Below, piece after piece: positions 24,965-32,241 of a stretch of 64,000 nucleotides of DNA (within the stretch, counting starts at the first letter, position 1; every line of letters begins with the position of its first letter). The notes under the pieces are model-generated. The model had not been told where the DNA came from, made no database searches, and was given only the letters and a program-made list of their open reading frames with translations. The stretch is from assembly GCF_001580545.1 (NCBI RefSeq), contig NZ_LRBG01000038.1, positions 186,001-250,000 on the forward strand, written 5' to 3'. The position numbers and the translations under genes are program-made. Source of the DNA: Paraburkholderia monticola (lineage in GTDB: Bacteria; Pseudomonadota; Gammaproteobacteria; Burkholderiales; Burkholderiaceae).

Positions 24965-26331
24965 GGCTGGACCTCGCGCGGACTCGCTTGCCCGTTCATT
25001 TGGCCGCTCACTTGTTCGCTCACTTGCTCGCTCAATCGCGCGGCAAGCGACGCCACCGTGTCGAGCGCGGCACCGCGCGCGGCGCTGAGCGGCAGCACGA
25101 CCGAAGCGTCGACGCGAAACAGATGCCCGCCGCTGTCGATGCCCGGTGTCGCGACGGGCACGAACACGGTGTTCGCGCCGCGCGCTCTCGCGGCATCGGC
25201 GAGCGCCGGATGGCCGAGCACGATCAGTGGAAGCGCGGGATCGAGCGACGTGGGCCACGCATCCGGTGCGAAGCTCGCGATCCACAACAGCGCATCGACT
25301 TCGCGAGCGGCGAGCAACCGCGCCGTGCGATAGCGATGCGGGTCGTGATCGAGCGCTGCGGCGCCGGCGGCGCGCGCCGGCATCGATACGCGCGTGCGCA
25401 GCGGCAGGCCGGACAGCCACGTGACGGTCTGATTGACGCTCAACGCGCCGTCGTCGCCGCCGAGTGCGAGACACGCGGCGCGCGTGCTGCGGTTCACGGC
25501 CTTCACGATGCGGTTCAACGCTTCGATCAGCAACGCCGCATGCGGGGCCGGCAGTGCGGCCGGTTCGTAGACGACCACCGTGTAGCGCGCGGCGGCCATC
25601 CGTACTTGCAATGACGCGAGCTCGGTCGCGGCGCTGGCGTTGCGTCCTTCGGCGAGCGCCGACCAGAGCGCGAGCGTGTCGAACGGATCGGCGTCGGGGA
25701 GCAGCGTGTCGATACGGGTTGGCGCGAAGCCGTCCGCGGCCGGGTCCGCCTCGCAGCCGACGCAGACCAGCTCGCGCGCGAAGTCGGTCCCCGCCAGCAC
25801 GCGCGTGAAAAAGCGTGGATAGCGCCGCGACGGCTGGCAGCCGAAGAACACCAGCAGGTCGGCACGCGCACGCACTTCGGAGAGCGTCGTGAAGAACGAG
25901 CCGCGGTCCTGCAACGCGAGGGTCGCGGGCGTCAGCGCGTCGCCGTGCAGATGATCGAGAATCGCGCCGCAGGCGGCGGCGAGCGGATACAGCGCGCGGG
26001 TGCCGGCGACGTCGGTGGCGAGCCCGCCGAACAGCGGGCGGCGCGCGTTCGCGAGGCACTGCGCGGCGCGCGCCAGCGCGGCATCGAGGTCCACGTCGCG
26101 ACCGTCGACGACGCAAGCGCATTGCGCGTCCGTCGCGCGGTACTGCGCGAGTGCCTGAGCGAGCCGCGAACATTCGGTGTCGGGGACAGCGAGCGTGCCG
26201 TCGTCGTACGAAGCCGCGACGAGGTCGTCGCACAGCAATGGACAGAACGGGCAGACCCAGTCGCGTGTGAGCGCCGCGGCGTCCGTTGCGCTCGGGCTCA
26301 GGGGCGATGAGTCGGTGGAGAAGATATGCAT
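24961..26331 (-). CDS. fhcB: Formyltransferase/hydrolase complex subunit B
   Basis: A 456-residue relative of the molybdopterin subunit FwdB/FmdB, starting MHIFSTDSSP and carrying CPFCPLLCDDL near the N-terminus. In bacterial Fhc the redox function is thought lost and the subunit is structural. It is the first gene of the fhcBADC-cytochrome b561-hydrolase-pqqBCDE run. No good Shine-Dalgarno precedes the ATG, an in-frame stop lies 12 bases upstream, and a sigma-54-like promoter at 26344-26357 predicts a transcript starting almost at the ATG. Confidence 0.92.
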   Translation of the reverse strand: MHIFSTDSSPLSPSATDAAALTRDWVCPFCPLLCDDLVAASYDDGTLAVPDTECSRLAQALAQYRATDAQCACVVDGRDVDLDAALARAAQCLANARRPLFGGLATDVAGTRALYPLAAACGAILDHLHGDALTPATLALQDRGSFFTTLSEVRARADLLVFFGCQPSRRYPRFFTRVLAGTDFARELVCVGCEADPAADGFAPTRIDTLLPDADPFDTLALWSALAEGRNASAATELASLQVRMAAARYTVVVYEPAALPAPHAALLIEALNRIVKAVNRSTRAACLALGGDDGALSVNQTVTWLSGLPLRTRVSMPARAAGAAALDHDPHRYRTARLLAAREVDALLWIASFAPDAWPTSLDPALPLIVLGHPALADAARARGANTVFVPVATPGIDSGGHLFRVDASVVLPLSAARGAALDTVASLAARLSEQVSEQVSGQMNGQASPREVQP

Positions 26332-26343
26332 GGGGCTCGTTTA

Positions 26344-26357
26344 GCAAGCTCCATGCC
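26344..26357 (-). promoter_or_regulatory. Sigma-54-type -24/-12 element upstream of fhcB
   Basis: Read on the minus strand, TCGGCATGGAGCTTGCTA has GG and GC separated by exactly 10 bases and a TTGCT -12 box, matching TGGCACG-N4-TTGCW. Fourteen bases (GGCATGGAGCTTGC) are identical to the element before pqqA. The predicted start point is about 26332, one base before the fhcB ATG. Confidence 0.55.
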
Positions 26358-26440
26358 GATTTCACGACGACGCGCCGGCGAGTGCGCGCCGGCGCGTTTG
26401 TTCAATGGCCTGTTGCCCCATACAAAATGTGTGCCGTTCT

Positions 26441-26455
26441 GGAGCAGAGTGTCAC
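26441..26455 (-). promoter_or_regulatory. Putative activator site upstream of the fhcB promoter
   Basis: Minus strand GTGACA-CTC-TGCTCC, the same layout as the sites at 53937, 54496 and 45692 but with weaker right arm. It is about 90 bases upstream of the -24 element. Confidence 0.35.
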
Positions 26456-26531
26456 ACGCAAACTGTCCAGCTTGTGTTCCGTTTACAGCCAGTACCGCTG
26501 GATCGCGTGGCATGGATATTGTATGGAAGGC

Positions 26532-27293
26532 CTACGCCGAATCGGGATGGGTGCAGTCGATCTGTCGATCGTGCAGCGCGGATGCCACCAGCCATGCGGT
26601 GGCGCCGGTGCTTGCAGCGGCGGCCAGATCGTCGCGATTGCGGATGCCGCCCGCGCCGATCAGCGTGGTGTGCGCGGCGGCTCGCGCGCGCAAACGTTCG
26701 AACGTCGCGAGATCGGGGCCGGTGTAGCTGCCGACCTGATCGAGCGTCATCGCGATCACGCGCGACGGCCACCATGCCGAAGAGTCGTCGAGCGAGGTCG
26801 CGGCGAGCAGTTCGCCCGCGCGATGGTCGAGCGACAGGATCGGCGCGAGGCCGGCGCGCTGAGCCGCGTGCAGGGCGTGGGTATCGCGCAGCGTCTCGGT
26901 GCCGAACACCGGCACGAGCGTCGCGAGGTGGGAAGCGGCAGCGTGGTTGCCGTGCTGGTTGTGGTGTTCAGCGATAGCGTCGTCGATGCGCTCGAATTGC
27001 GCGCGCATCGACGTGTAGTCCGCGAAACCCGCGTCGAGCCACAGCTCGACGCCGGGCAGCGCGGCGCGCAATGCGGCGAGCGTCGACGCATGCGCGCCGC
27101 GTTGCAGGATGGCGCCGAGGTCGGCGATATAGAGCGTGCGCGCGCCGCTCACTTCGAGCAGCGCGCGCGCGACGGCAAGCGGGTCGCTCGTCGGGGCGAG
27201 GCGGGACTGAATGGGCCGATAGGCGCTTCTCTCGCCGCGCACTGCGCGCACGACGTGGCCGTCGAGCAGATCGAGAACAGGTATCACCTGCAT
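26532..27293 (-). CDS. HisA/HisF-like TIM-barrel protein of the C1 cofactor cluster
   Basis: A 253-residue protein resembling HisA (MQVIPVLDLLDGHVVRAVRGER, then ADLGAILQRG, SLDHRAGELL, IGAGGIRNRDDL). Homologs occur in methylotroph gene clusters for H4MPT/methylofuran and are not histidine enzymes; the reaction is unknown. The ATG at 27293 is used although the Shine-Dalgarno is poor; an in-frame TTG at 27317 is possible. Its start is only 16 bases from the divergent ATP-grasp gene, so each promoter must lie inside the other gene. Confidence 0.78.
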   Translation of the reverse strand: MQVIPVLDLLDGHVVRAVRGERSAYRPIQSRLAPTSDPLAVARALLEVSGARTLYIADLGAILQRGAHASTLAALRAALPGVELWLDAGFADYTSMRAQFERIDDAIAEHHNQHGNHAAASHLATLVPVFGTETLRDTHALHAAQRAGLAPILSLDHRAGELLAATSLDDSSAWWPSRVIAMTLDQVGSYTGPDLATFERLRARAAAHTTLIGAGGIRNRDDLAAAASTGATAWLVASALHDRQIDCTHPDSA

Positions 27294-27309
27294 AGAGGGG
27301 CGCTTTTCT

Positions 27310-28353
27310 TTGACCAAGATCTTTGTCTACGAGTATCTCACCGGCGGGGGCATCGACCCTGAATTCGCCGCCGCGGGCAGTCTGGCCGATTTGAGCGCGC
27401 TGATCGTCGAAGGACGCGTGATGCGCGATGCGCTGGTCGCCGGTCTGCGTGAGCTCGACGGCGTGCACGTCACGTTCGCGACCTCGCGCTTCGAAACGCT
27501 GGGCCCGGGCGAGGCTCATTGTAGGGCCGCGCCCGGCGAATCGATGACGGCGTTCGTCGCGCGCGCGGCACGCCAGCACGATTACGCGTGGATCGTCGCG
27601 CCCGAGTGCGATGGCTTGCTGCTGCGCTTTCACGATGCGGTCGGCTCGGCGCGCTGGCTCGGCTGCGCGAAGGAAGCGATTCGCGTCGCGTCGAGCAAGA
27701 GCGCGACCGCCGCCTGTCTCGCCGCCCACGGGATTGCGACGACGCCGGCGCTCGAACCCGGCGAGCCACCCGCGCAGCACGACGGCCGCTGGGTCGTCAA
27801 GCCGGACGACGGCGCGGGCGGCCTCGACACGATCGTGTTCGAGCGCTTCGCCGATGCCTGCGCGGAATACGAGGCGCGCGCGGCCGCGGCGCGCAATCCG
27901 GTGCTGCAGGCGTGGGTCGACGGCGAGGCGTTGAGCCTGTCGCTGATCTGCCGCGGCGACGCGACCAAGCTGCTCAGCATCAACCGTCAGCAGATCGGGC
28001 TCAGTGACGGCGATGCGTCGGGCGATGCCGCCAGGATCGTCGAATTCGATGGCGTGCTGGTCGATCAGATCGACCGTCACAGCGACATGGGCCGCGCGCT
28101 CGACACGCTCGCACAACGCGTCGCGCGGGCCATCCCCGGTTTGCGCGGCTTCGTCGGCATCGACGTCGTGTGGCATCCGCGCCGCGGGCCGGTCGTGATC
28201 GAAGTGAATCCGCGGTTGACGGTCGCGTATGCGGGGCTGTCGGCGGCGCGCGGCGGCGGCCTGACGCGCGCGCTGCTGGCCGCGCATGGCGTGCGCATCG
28301 AGCGCTGCGGCGCGCCGTGCGCGACTGCGCCGACGCTCGAGGTGCGCCCATGA
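27310..28353 (+). CDS. ATP-grasp ligase, MfnD-like (methylofuran synthesis)
   Basis: A 347-residue ATP-grasp protein starting at a TTG codon (TKIFVYEYLTGGG), with GAGGGG 9 bases upstream. Conserved ATP-grasp parts: KPDDGAGGLDT, LQAWVDGEALSLSLIC and the metal-binding EVNPRLT. It resembles tyramine:glutamate ligase MfnD of methanofuran synthesis; methylofuran carries tyrosine-like material plus a polyglutamate tail, so a Tyr/Glu ligase role is likely. It overlaps the next gene by ATGA. Confidence 0.78.
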   Translation: MTKIFVYEYLTGGGIDPEFAAAGSLADLSALIVEGRVMRDALVAGLRELDGVHVTFATSRFETLGPGEAHCRAAPGESMTAFVARAARQHDYAWIVAPECDGLLLRFHDAVGSARWLGCAKEAIRVASSKSATAACLAAHGIATTPALEPGEPPAQHDGRWVVKPDDGAGGLDTIVFERFADACAEYEARAAAARNPVLQAWVDGEALSLSLICRGDATKLLSINRQQIGLSDGDASGDAARIVEFDGVLVDQIDRHSDMGRALDTLAQRVARAIPGLRGFVGIDVVWHPRRGPVVIEVNPRLTVAYAGLSAARGGGLTRALLAAHGVRIERCGAPCATAPTLEVRP

Positions 28354-29459
28354 GTGCTGCCGATTCGGCCCCGACAGCGCGCTTCGGCTGGGACGTCGGC
28401 GGCGCGCATGTGAAGGTGTCGCTCGCCGATGCCAGCGGCGCCGTGCTCGACGTCGCGCAGTGGGCATGTCCGCTGTGGCAGGGACTCGACCATCTGCATC
28501 GCACGATCGACCTCGTTTTCGCGCGCTGGCCGCAGGCCCGCACGGCCGCGGCGCACCATGCGGTGACGATGACCGGCGAGATGGTCGACCTGTTCGAGGA
28601 TCGCGCCGCAGGCGTGCGCGCGATCGTGGCCGCGCTCGCCGAGCGGCTCGGCGCGTCGCTGCGTTTCTACGCCGGCGACGCCGGCTGGCTCGCCGCCACC
28701 GACTGCGCGGCCGGCTGGCGTCAGGTGGCGTCGGCGAACTGGCTCGCGACCGCGAGTTGGGTCGCGACTCGCATGGTGAACGCGCTGCTGGTCGACATCG
28801 GCAGCACCACGACCGACATCATTCCGATCGTCGACGGCCGCGTCGCCGCGCTGGGCATGACCGACGCGGGCCGGCTCGCGACCGGCGAGCTCGTGTATCA
28901 CGGTGTCGTGCGCACACCGCTGTGCGGCGTCGCGCACCGGATCGAATTCGGCGGCGCCATGCTGAACGTCATGAACGAATGGTTCGCGACGACCGCCGAC
29001 GTCTACCGGCTGACCGGCGAACTCGACCCGCAGCACGACGTGCAGCCGAGCGCCGACCAGGGGCCCAAGACGCAGGCGGCGAGCCGCGCGCGGCTCGCGC
29101 GCATGATCGGCCACGACGCGCACGACGCATCGGATCTCGAATGGCTGCAGTTTGCGCGGCGTTGGCGCGCGCTCCAGTTGCGCGAAATCGGCGCAAATCT
29201 GCTGCGCGTGGTGGCCGCGCACCCGACGCTCGCGGCCGTGCCGCTGGTGGGCGCCGGTTGCGGCCGCTTCCTCGCCGCGGCCTTGGCGCGCGACGAAGCG
29301 CGCGGCTACGTCGACTTCGGCGCGCTGGCGGGCGTGCCGGATGCTTTGGCTGCGTGGGCGGCGACCTGCGCGCCGAGCGTGGCGGTCGCGCTGCTCGCGG
29401 TGCACGAAGGGGGATCGCAGCGGCATCGCGCGCGTGGCGTGAGCGCGCGCGCGGCATGA
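28350..29459 (+). CDS. MfnF-like H4MPT-linked C1 pathway protein
   Basis: A 369-residue ASKHA-fold protein (FGWDVGGAHVKVSLAD, LVDIGSTTTDIIPIVDG, GAGCGRFLAAAL). The family was first defined as an uncharacterised H4MPT-linked protein (hydantoinase/oxoprolinase-like); the archaeal member MfnF condenses the aminomethylfuran diphosphate with gamma-glutamyl-tyramine. By analogy it would form the ether bond of methylofuran. It overlaps the ATP-grasp gene and precedes the kinase gene by 126 bases. Confidence 0.82.
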   Translation: MSAADSAPTARFGWDVGGAHVKVSLADASGAVLDVAQWACPLWQGLDHLHRTIDLVFARWPQARTAAAHHAVTMTGEMVDLFEDRAAGVRAIVAALAERLGASLRFYAGDAGWLAATDCAAGWRQVASANWLATASWVATRMVNALLVDIGSTTTDIIPIVDGRVAALGMTDAGRLATGELVYHGVVRTPLCGVAHRIEFGGAMLNVMNEWFATTADVYRLTGELDPQHDVQPSADQGPKTQAASRARLARMIGHDAHDASDLEWLQFARRWRALQLREIGANLLRVVAAHPTLAAVPLVGAGCGRFLAAALARDEARGYVDFGALAGVPDALAAWAATCAPSVAVALLAVHEGGSQRHRARGVSARAA

Positions 29460-29585
29460 GTTGAAAGGCAGGGGCAACGGGGACGATACGACGAGCTGGA
29501 CAGGTTCGGTGATGAACGCGGTTGCGAAGCGAAACCACGCGACGCGACCCCGCCGGGCACTCAACTGGACGCGAGGGCAACAGAC

Positions 29586-30176
29586 ATGTGGGTGGTCAAG
29601 ATCGGAGGCAGCCTGAGTCACGACCCGGCGCTGCGCCACTGGCTCAGCGAGCTATCCGAAGTCGGCGGCGGACGCGTCGTGATCGTGCCCGGCGGCGGAG
29701 ATTTTGCGGACAAGGTGCGCCAGTACCAGGGCGAGTGGCGCTTCGACGATCTCGCCGCGCACAACATGTGTCTGCTCGCGATGACGCAATACGCGTTGCT
29801 GATGCAGGGCGTCTCGCCCGAACTGGTGATCGCGTCGAGCGAGGCGAAGATCCGCCGCGCGCTGCGCGACGGCCGGGTCGCGGTATGGGTGCCGACCGCG
29901 CTGATGCGCGAGACGCCCGACGCGATGAGCAACTGGGACACGACCTCGGACAGCCTCGCCGCCTGGCTATCGACGATGCTCAACGCCGAGCGGCTGGTGC
30001 TGGTCAAATCCTGTCCGATCGCCGCCGACGATCCGCTCGAAACGCTGGCGGCCGCGGAGGTGGTCGACCGCAAGTTTGTCGACTACGTGAGCGACGCGAA
30101 CTATGTGGTCGAGCTGATCGACAAGAGCAACGTCGCGCTGATGCGCGACCGTTTGCTGAATACGCCGGTGATGTGA
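29586..30176 (+). CDS. MfnE-like amino acid kinase family protein
   Basis: A 196-residue kinase of the aspartate/uridylate kinase fold: MWVVKIGGSLSHDPAL (phosphate loop), VIVPGGGDFADKVR and LVLVKSCPI. The archaeal MfnE phosphorylates 5-(aminomethyl)furan-3-methanol phosphate to the diphosphate used by MfnF. Position directly after the MfnF-like gene supports the same step in methylofuran synthesis. It converges with mfnB, 16 bases away. Confidence 0.82.
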   Translation: MWVVKIGGSLSHDPALRHWLSELSEVGGGRVVIVPGGGDFADKVRQYQGEWRFDDLAAHNMCLLAMTQYALLMQGVSPELVIASSEAKIRRALRDGRVAVWVPTALMRETPDAMSNWDTTSDSLAAWLSTMLNAERLVLVKSCPIAADDPLETLAAAEVVDRKFVDYVSDANYVVELIDKSNVALMRDRLLNTPVM

Positions 30177-30192
30177 TCGATGCGATGATGGC

Positions 30193-30945
30193 CTAGAGCC
30201 GCGTGGCGCCCGTCGTGCCCGTCGTGCCCGCCAAAGGAGCGGCGCCATCGACGCGCAACTCCCCGGCCGGCCGGTGCAACGCGCTCGCCCATTGCGCGAC
30301 GCGCTCGGGATCGAGCCGCGAGCGGCGCCCGTCGGCGCACAACGCGGTGCGAAAACCGGCGACGTCCGGCGCGAGCGCGCGAATCTGCGGCAGCTGCGCC
30401 CAGCCGAGCGCGCCCGCGATGCCCACCATTGCGCCGCGCTGGCGCGCAAGCCGCAACCAGCGCGCGAGCGCGTCGAGCTCGACATGATCGAACAGTGTGC
30501 CGCCGTCCTTGATCGCGGTGTCGAACATCAGGCCGGCGAAGCCGAGCGCCGCCGTGTGGCTGACCAGCTCGTCGTCCATGCCGCCGTCGCACAGCAGCAC
30601 CGGCACGACGGTGGCCGGCAGATTCGCGAGCTGCTCGACGCAGCGTCGCGCGGCGGGTCCGCGCGCGATGCCGACCTTCACATAGTCGACGCCGGCGTCG
30701 CTGACGTCGATCACACGCGCGGCGATCTCGTCGAACGCTTCGGGGGGCAGGTCGCCGATCGCCGCGCTGATCGGCTTCACCGGGTAGCGCGCGCGCAGTT
30801 GTCGCGCGATGTTCGTGATCGCGTCGATCGACAGGCCGCCGAGCGCGCCGTCGTTCGGTTCTTTCAGGTCGATCAGCTCGGCGCCGGCGCGGGCGGCGTC
30901 GAATGCTTCGTCATCCGAGCGGACGCTCGCGAGCAAGGCGGTCAT
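30193..30945 (-). CDS. mfnB: (5-formylfuran-3-yl)methyl phosphate synthase
   Basis: A 250-residue TIM-barrel enzyme starting MTALLASVRSDDEAFDAARAGAELIDLKEPNDGALG, with ISAAIGD, VDYVKVGI and GLMFDTAIKDG as conserved active-site blocks (Lys residues). It builds the furan ring of methano/methylofuran from two glyceraldehyde-3-phosphate molecules. The C-terminal 15 residues are low complexity (GTTGTTGATRL). Confidence 0.88.
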   Translation of the reverse strand: MTALLASVRSDDEAFDAARAGAELIDLKEPNDGALGGLSIDAITNIARQLRARYPVKPISAAIGDLPPEAFDEIAARVIDVSDAGVDYVKVGIARGPAARRCVEQLANLPATVVPVLLCDGGMDDELVSHTAALGFAGLMFDTAIKDGGTLFDHVELDALARWLRLARQRGAMVGIAGALGWAQLPQIRALAPDVAGFRTALCADGRRSRLDPERVAQWASALHRPAGELRVDGAAPLAGTTGTTGATRL

Positions 30946-30976
30946 CGGTGTTCTCCGCGGGGGTAGGGAAACGGCT

Positions 30977-31576
30977 TCAGTGATGGACGGAGGCGGCGGC
31001 CTGGCTGGCCGCCCCTTCGAGACTCGCGCGATAACGCGCGATCGCGGCGACGAGCCAGTCCCATGCGGTGCGCTCGTTTTCGCCAGCGGTTTTGTCGATC
31101 GCGATCTGCAGATACGCCATTTCCCGATCGACCTTGTCGGCCGGCAGCATGAAGAGCCGGCTCACCAGAATCGCACCCTCCACGACCGCCGACTGCGCGC
31201 GATTGAAGCCCGCGAACGGCGCGTGGTTTTCGCGGTGCACGCATTTCATCACCAGCACGGGGCGTTGTTCGTCCTCCCGCAGCTCGTCGAGTTCGAGCTC
31301 CGCGTGCGCGAGCGATTCGGCGAGGCGCACGCTCGCGACGCGGCTCGCGCGCACGGTCGGCCAGTCGGTCGCGCAGTGCGTGACGCAGCCCGCGAAGATG
31401 CGCACGTCGGTCGTGAAATTGAGCACCGCCGCGCGCGTCGCGATGACGTTGTCGAGCGTGGTCGACGGGCGGAAAGGCGCCAGGATGATGCGCTCACCCT
31501 CGTAACGCGCACCCATCGGCGCGATATGAGGACGGCCATCGCACGCTGCCGTGGTGACGATCGTTTCGTGGATCAT
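30977..31576 (-). CDS. DUF447 family protein of C1 clusters
   Basis: A 199-residue protein starting MIHETIVTTAACDGRPHIAPMG, a split-barrel flavin-binding-like fold. DUF447 genes recur in H4MPT gene clusters of archaea and methylotrophs; the function is not established, though a flavin-linked step in cofactor synthesis is often assumed. It lies 31 bases before mfnB and about 105 bases after pqqA, and probably shares the pqqA transcript. Confidence 0.8.
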   Translation of the reverse strand: MIHETIVTTAACDGRPHIAPMGARYEGERIILAPFRPSTTLDNVIATRAAVLNFTTDVRIFAGCVTHCATDWPTVRASRVASVRLAESLAHAELELDELREDEQRPVLVMKCVHRENHAPFAGFNRAQSAVVEGAILVSRLFMLPADKVDREMAYLQIAIDKTAGENERTAWDWLVAAIARYRASLEGAASQAAASVHH

Positions 31577-31652
31577 GGCTGGGAACGCGTGTCCCGACAG
31601 CGCCGGAAGGCCGGCCGTCAGCAGAGGTCAAACACAAACGGAAACCGCGAAG

Positions 31653-31671
31653 GGGCCGCGGCGTGCGGCCC
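31653..31671 (-). terminator. Stem-loop after pqqA (partial terminator/attenuator)
   Basis: On the minus strand GGGCCGC, a 5-base loop, then GCGGCCC, followed by a moderately T-rich run. It sits 11 bases after the pqqA stop and would let pqqA be made in excess over the DUF447 and mfnB genes behind it. Confidence 0.55.
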
Positions 31672-31681
31672 GATCGCGGGC

Positions 31682-31756
31682 TTAACGCGTAGCGACATAC
31701 ATCACGATTTCAAAACCGAGGCGTACGTCGGTGTAGCTCGGGGTCGTCCATTGCAT
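31682..31756 (-). CDS. pqqA: PQQ precursor peptide PqqA
   Basis: A 24-residue peptide, MQWTTPSYTDVRLGFEIVMY followed by VATR. Glu16 and Tyr20 (E-x3-Y) are the residues that become PQQ. GGAGGA lies 7 bases before the ATG. It is too short for ordinary gene calling and lies 12 kb from pqqB on the same strand, instead of directly before it. A sigma-54-like promoter is at 31849-31862 and a stem-loop at 31653-31671. Confidence 0.96.
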   Translation of the reverse strand: MQWTTPSYTDVRLGFEIVMYVATR

Positions 31757-31848
31757 ACGTGCTTCCTCCATGAGTTGAACCACCGGTTGAAACAGCGTTG
31801 CGCCGCCGGCCCGGCGTGATGCCCGATGTCGACGGCAACCAGCATCAC

Positions 31849-31862
31849 GCAAGCTCCATGCC
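31849..31862 (-). promoter_or_regulatory. Sigma-54-type -24/-12 element upstream of pqqA
   Basis: Minus strand GGGCATGGAGCTTGCGT: GG-N10-GC spacing and TTGC -12 box. It shares GGCATGGAGCTTGC with the fhcB element. The predicted start near 31837 gives a leader of about 80 bases. Only a half-site TGTCAC (32031-32036) for the activator motif was seen upstream. Confidence 0.55.
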
Positions 31863-32099
31863 CATGCGTGTGCCGACCCGCCCTGGCGGGCGTGGATTCG
31901 CGAGCCAATACAGCGCCCGGCGAATTACGCGGCGCCGCGGCGGCCGCTCGGCAGGCCAGACGCAAGCCGCCGCGCGGTGTGGCGAAAACGAAGCAAAGTG
32001 TTCCATCGCGATTCGCTGATCCGATTGCGCTGTCACGCCGTGCCCGCCTCGGTCACCGACCCATTCTGCTCCCATTCCCGTTTCATGGCGTGAAAAAGA

Positions 32100-32136
32100 A
32101 ACTAACGATGTGATAGCGATAACCGATCCGTTAAGT
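32100..32136 (+). promoter_or_regulatory. Inverted repeat before rbcL, possible CbbR operator
   Basis: AACTAACG (32100-32107) and CGTTAAGT (32129-32136) are near-inverted copies in an AT-rich patch, 105-140 bases before the rbcL start. CbbR sites are AT-rich interrupted repeats near this position, and a cbbR-like gene is at 58931. The assignment is by position only. Confidence 0.35.
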
Positions 32137-32241
32137 CTGCCAAATAAAATCGTGAATTCCCCTTGGGCGGGTCCGTGCCTACAGTGCAACTCAAGCGCTT
32201 CGTTCTTCCGGCAGTGCGCTTGCCACTTTCGAGGACACGTC

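Larger units (their letters stand above)
31757..32241. promoter_or_regulatory. Divergent control region between pqqA and rbcL
   Basis: 485 bases without a convincing gene; the open frames here lack typical codon use and Shine-Dalgarno sites. It holds the pqqA promoter element (31849-31862), an AT-rich patch at 32090-32160 and an inverted repeat before rbcL (32100-32136). A GAGG motif lies 7 bases before the rbcL ATG. Confidence 0.6.

Noticed and set aside
27291..27315. GG-N10-GC spacing before the HisA-like gene
   Set aside because: It would start transcription at or inside the start codon and lacks the GGCAT block; such spacing is common by chance in GC-rich DNA.
31849..31864. A mini-frame ATG-GAG-CTT-GCG-TGA inside the pqqA promoter element
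   Set aside because: Upstream of the predicted transcript start and without a ribosome site; the similar bases in fhcB do not form the same frame end.
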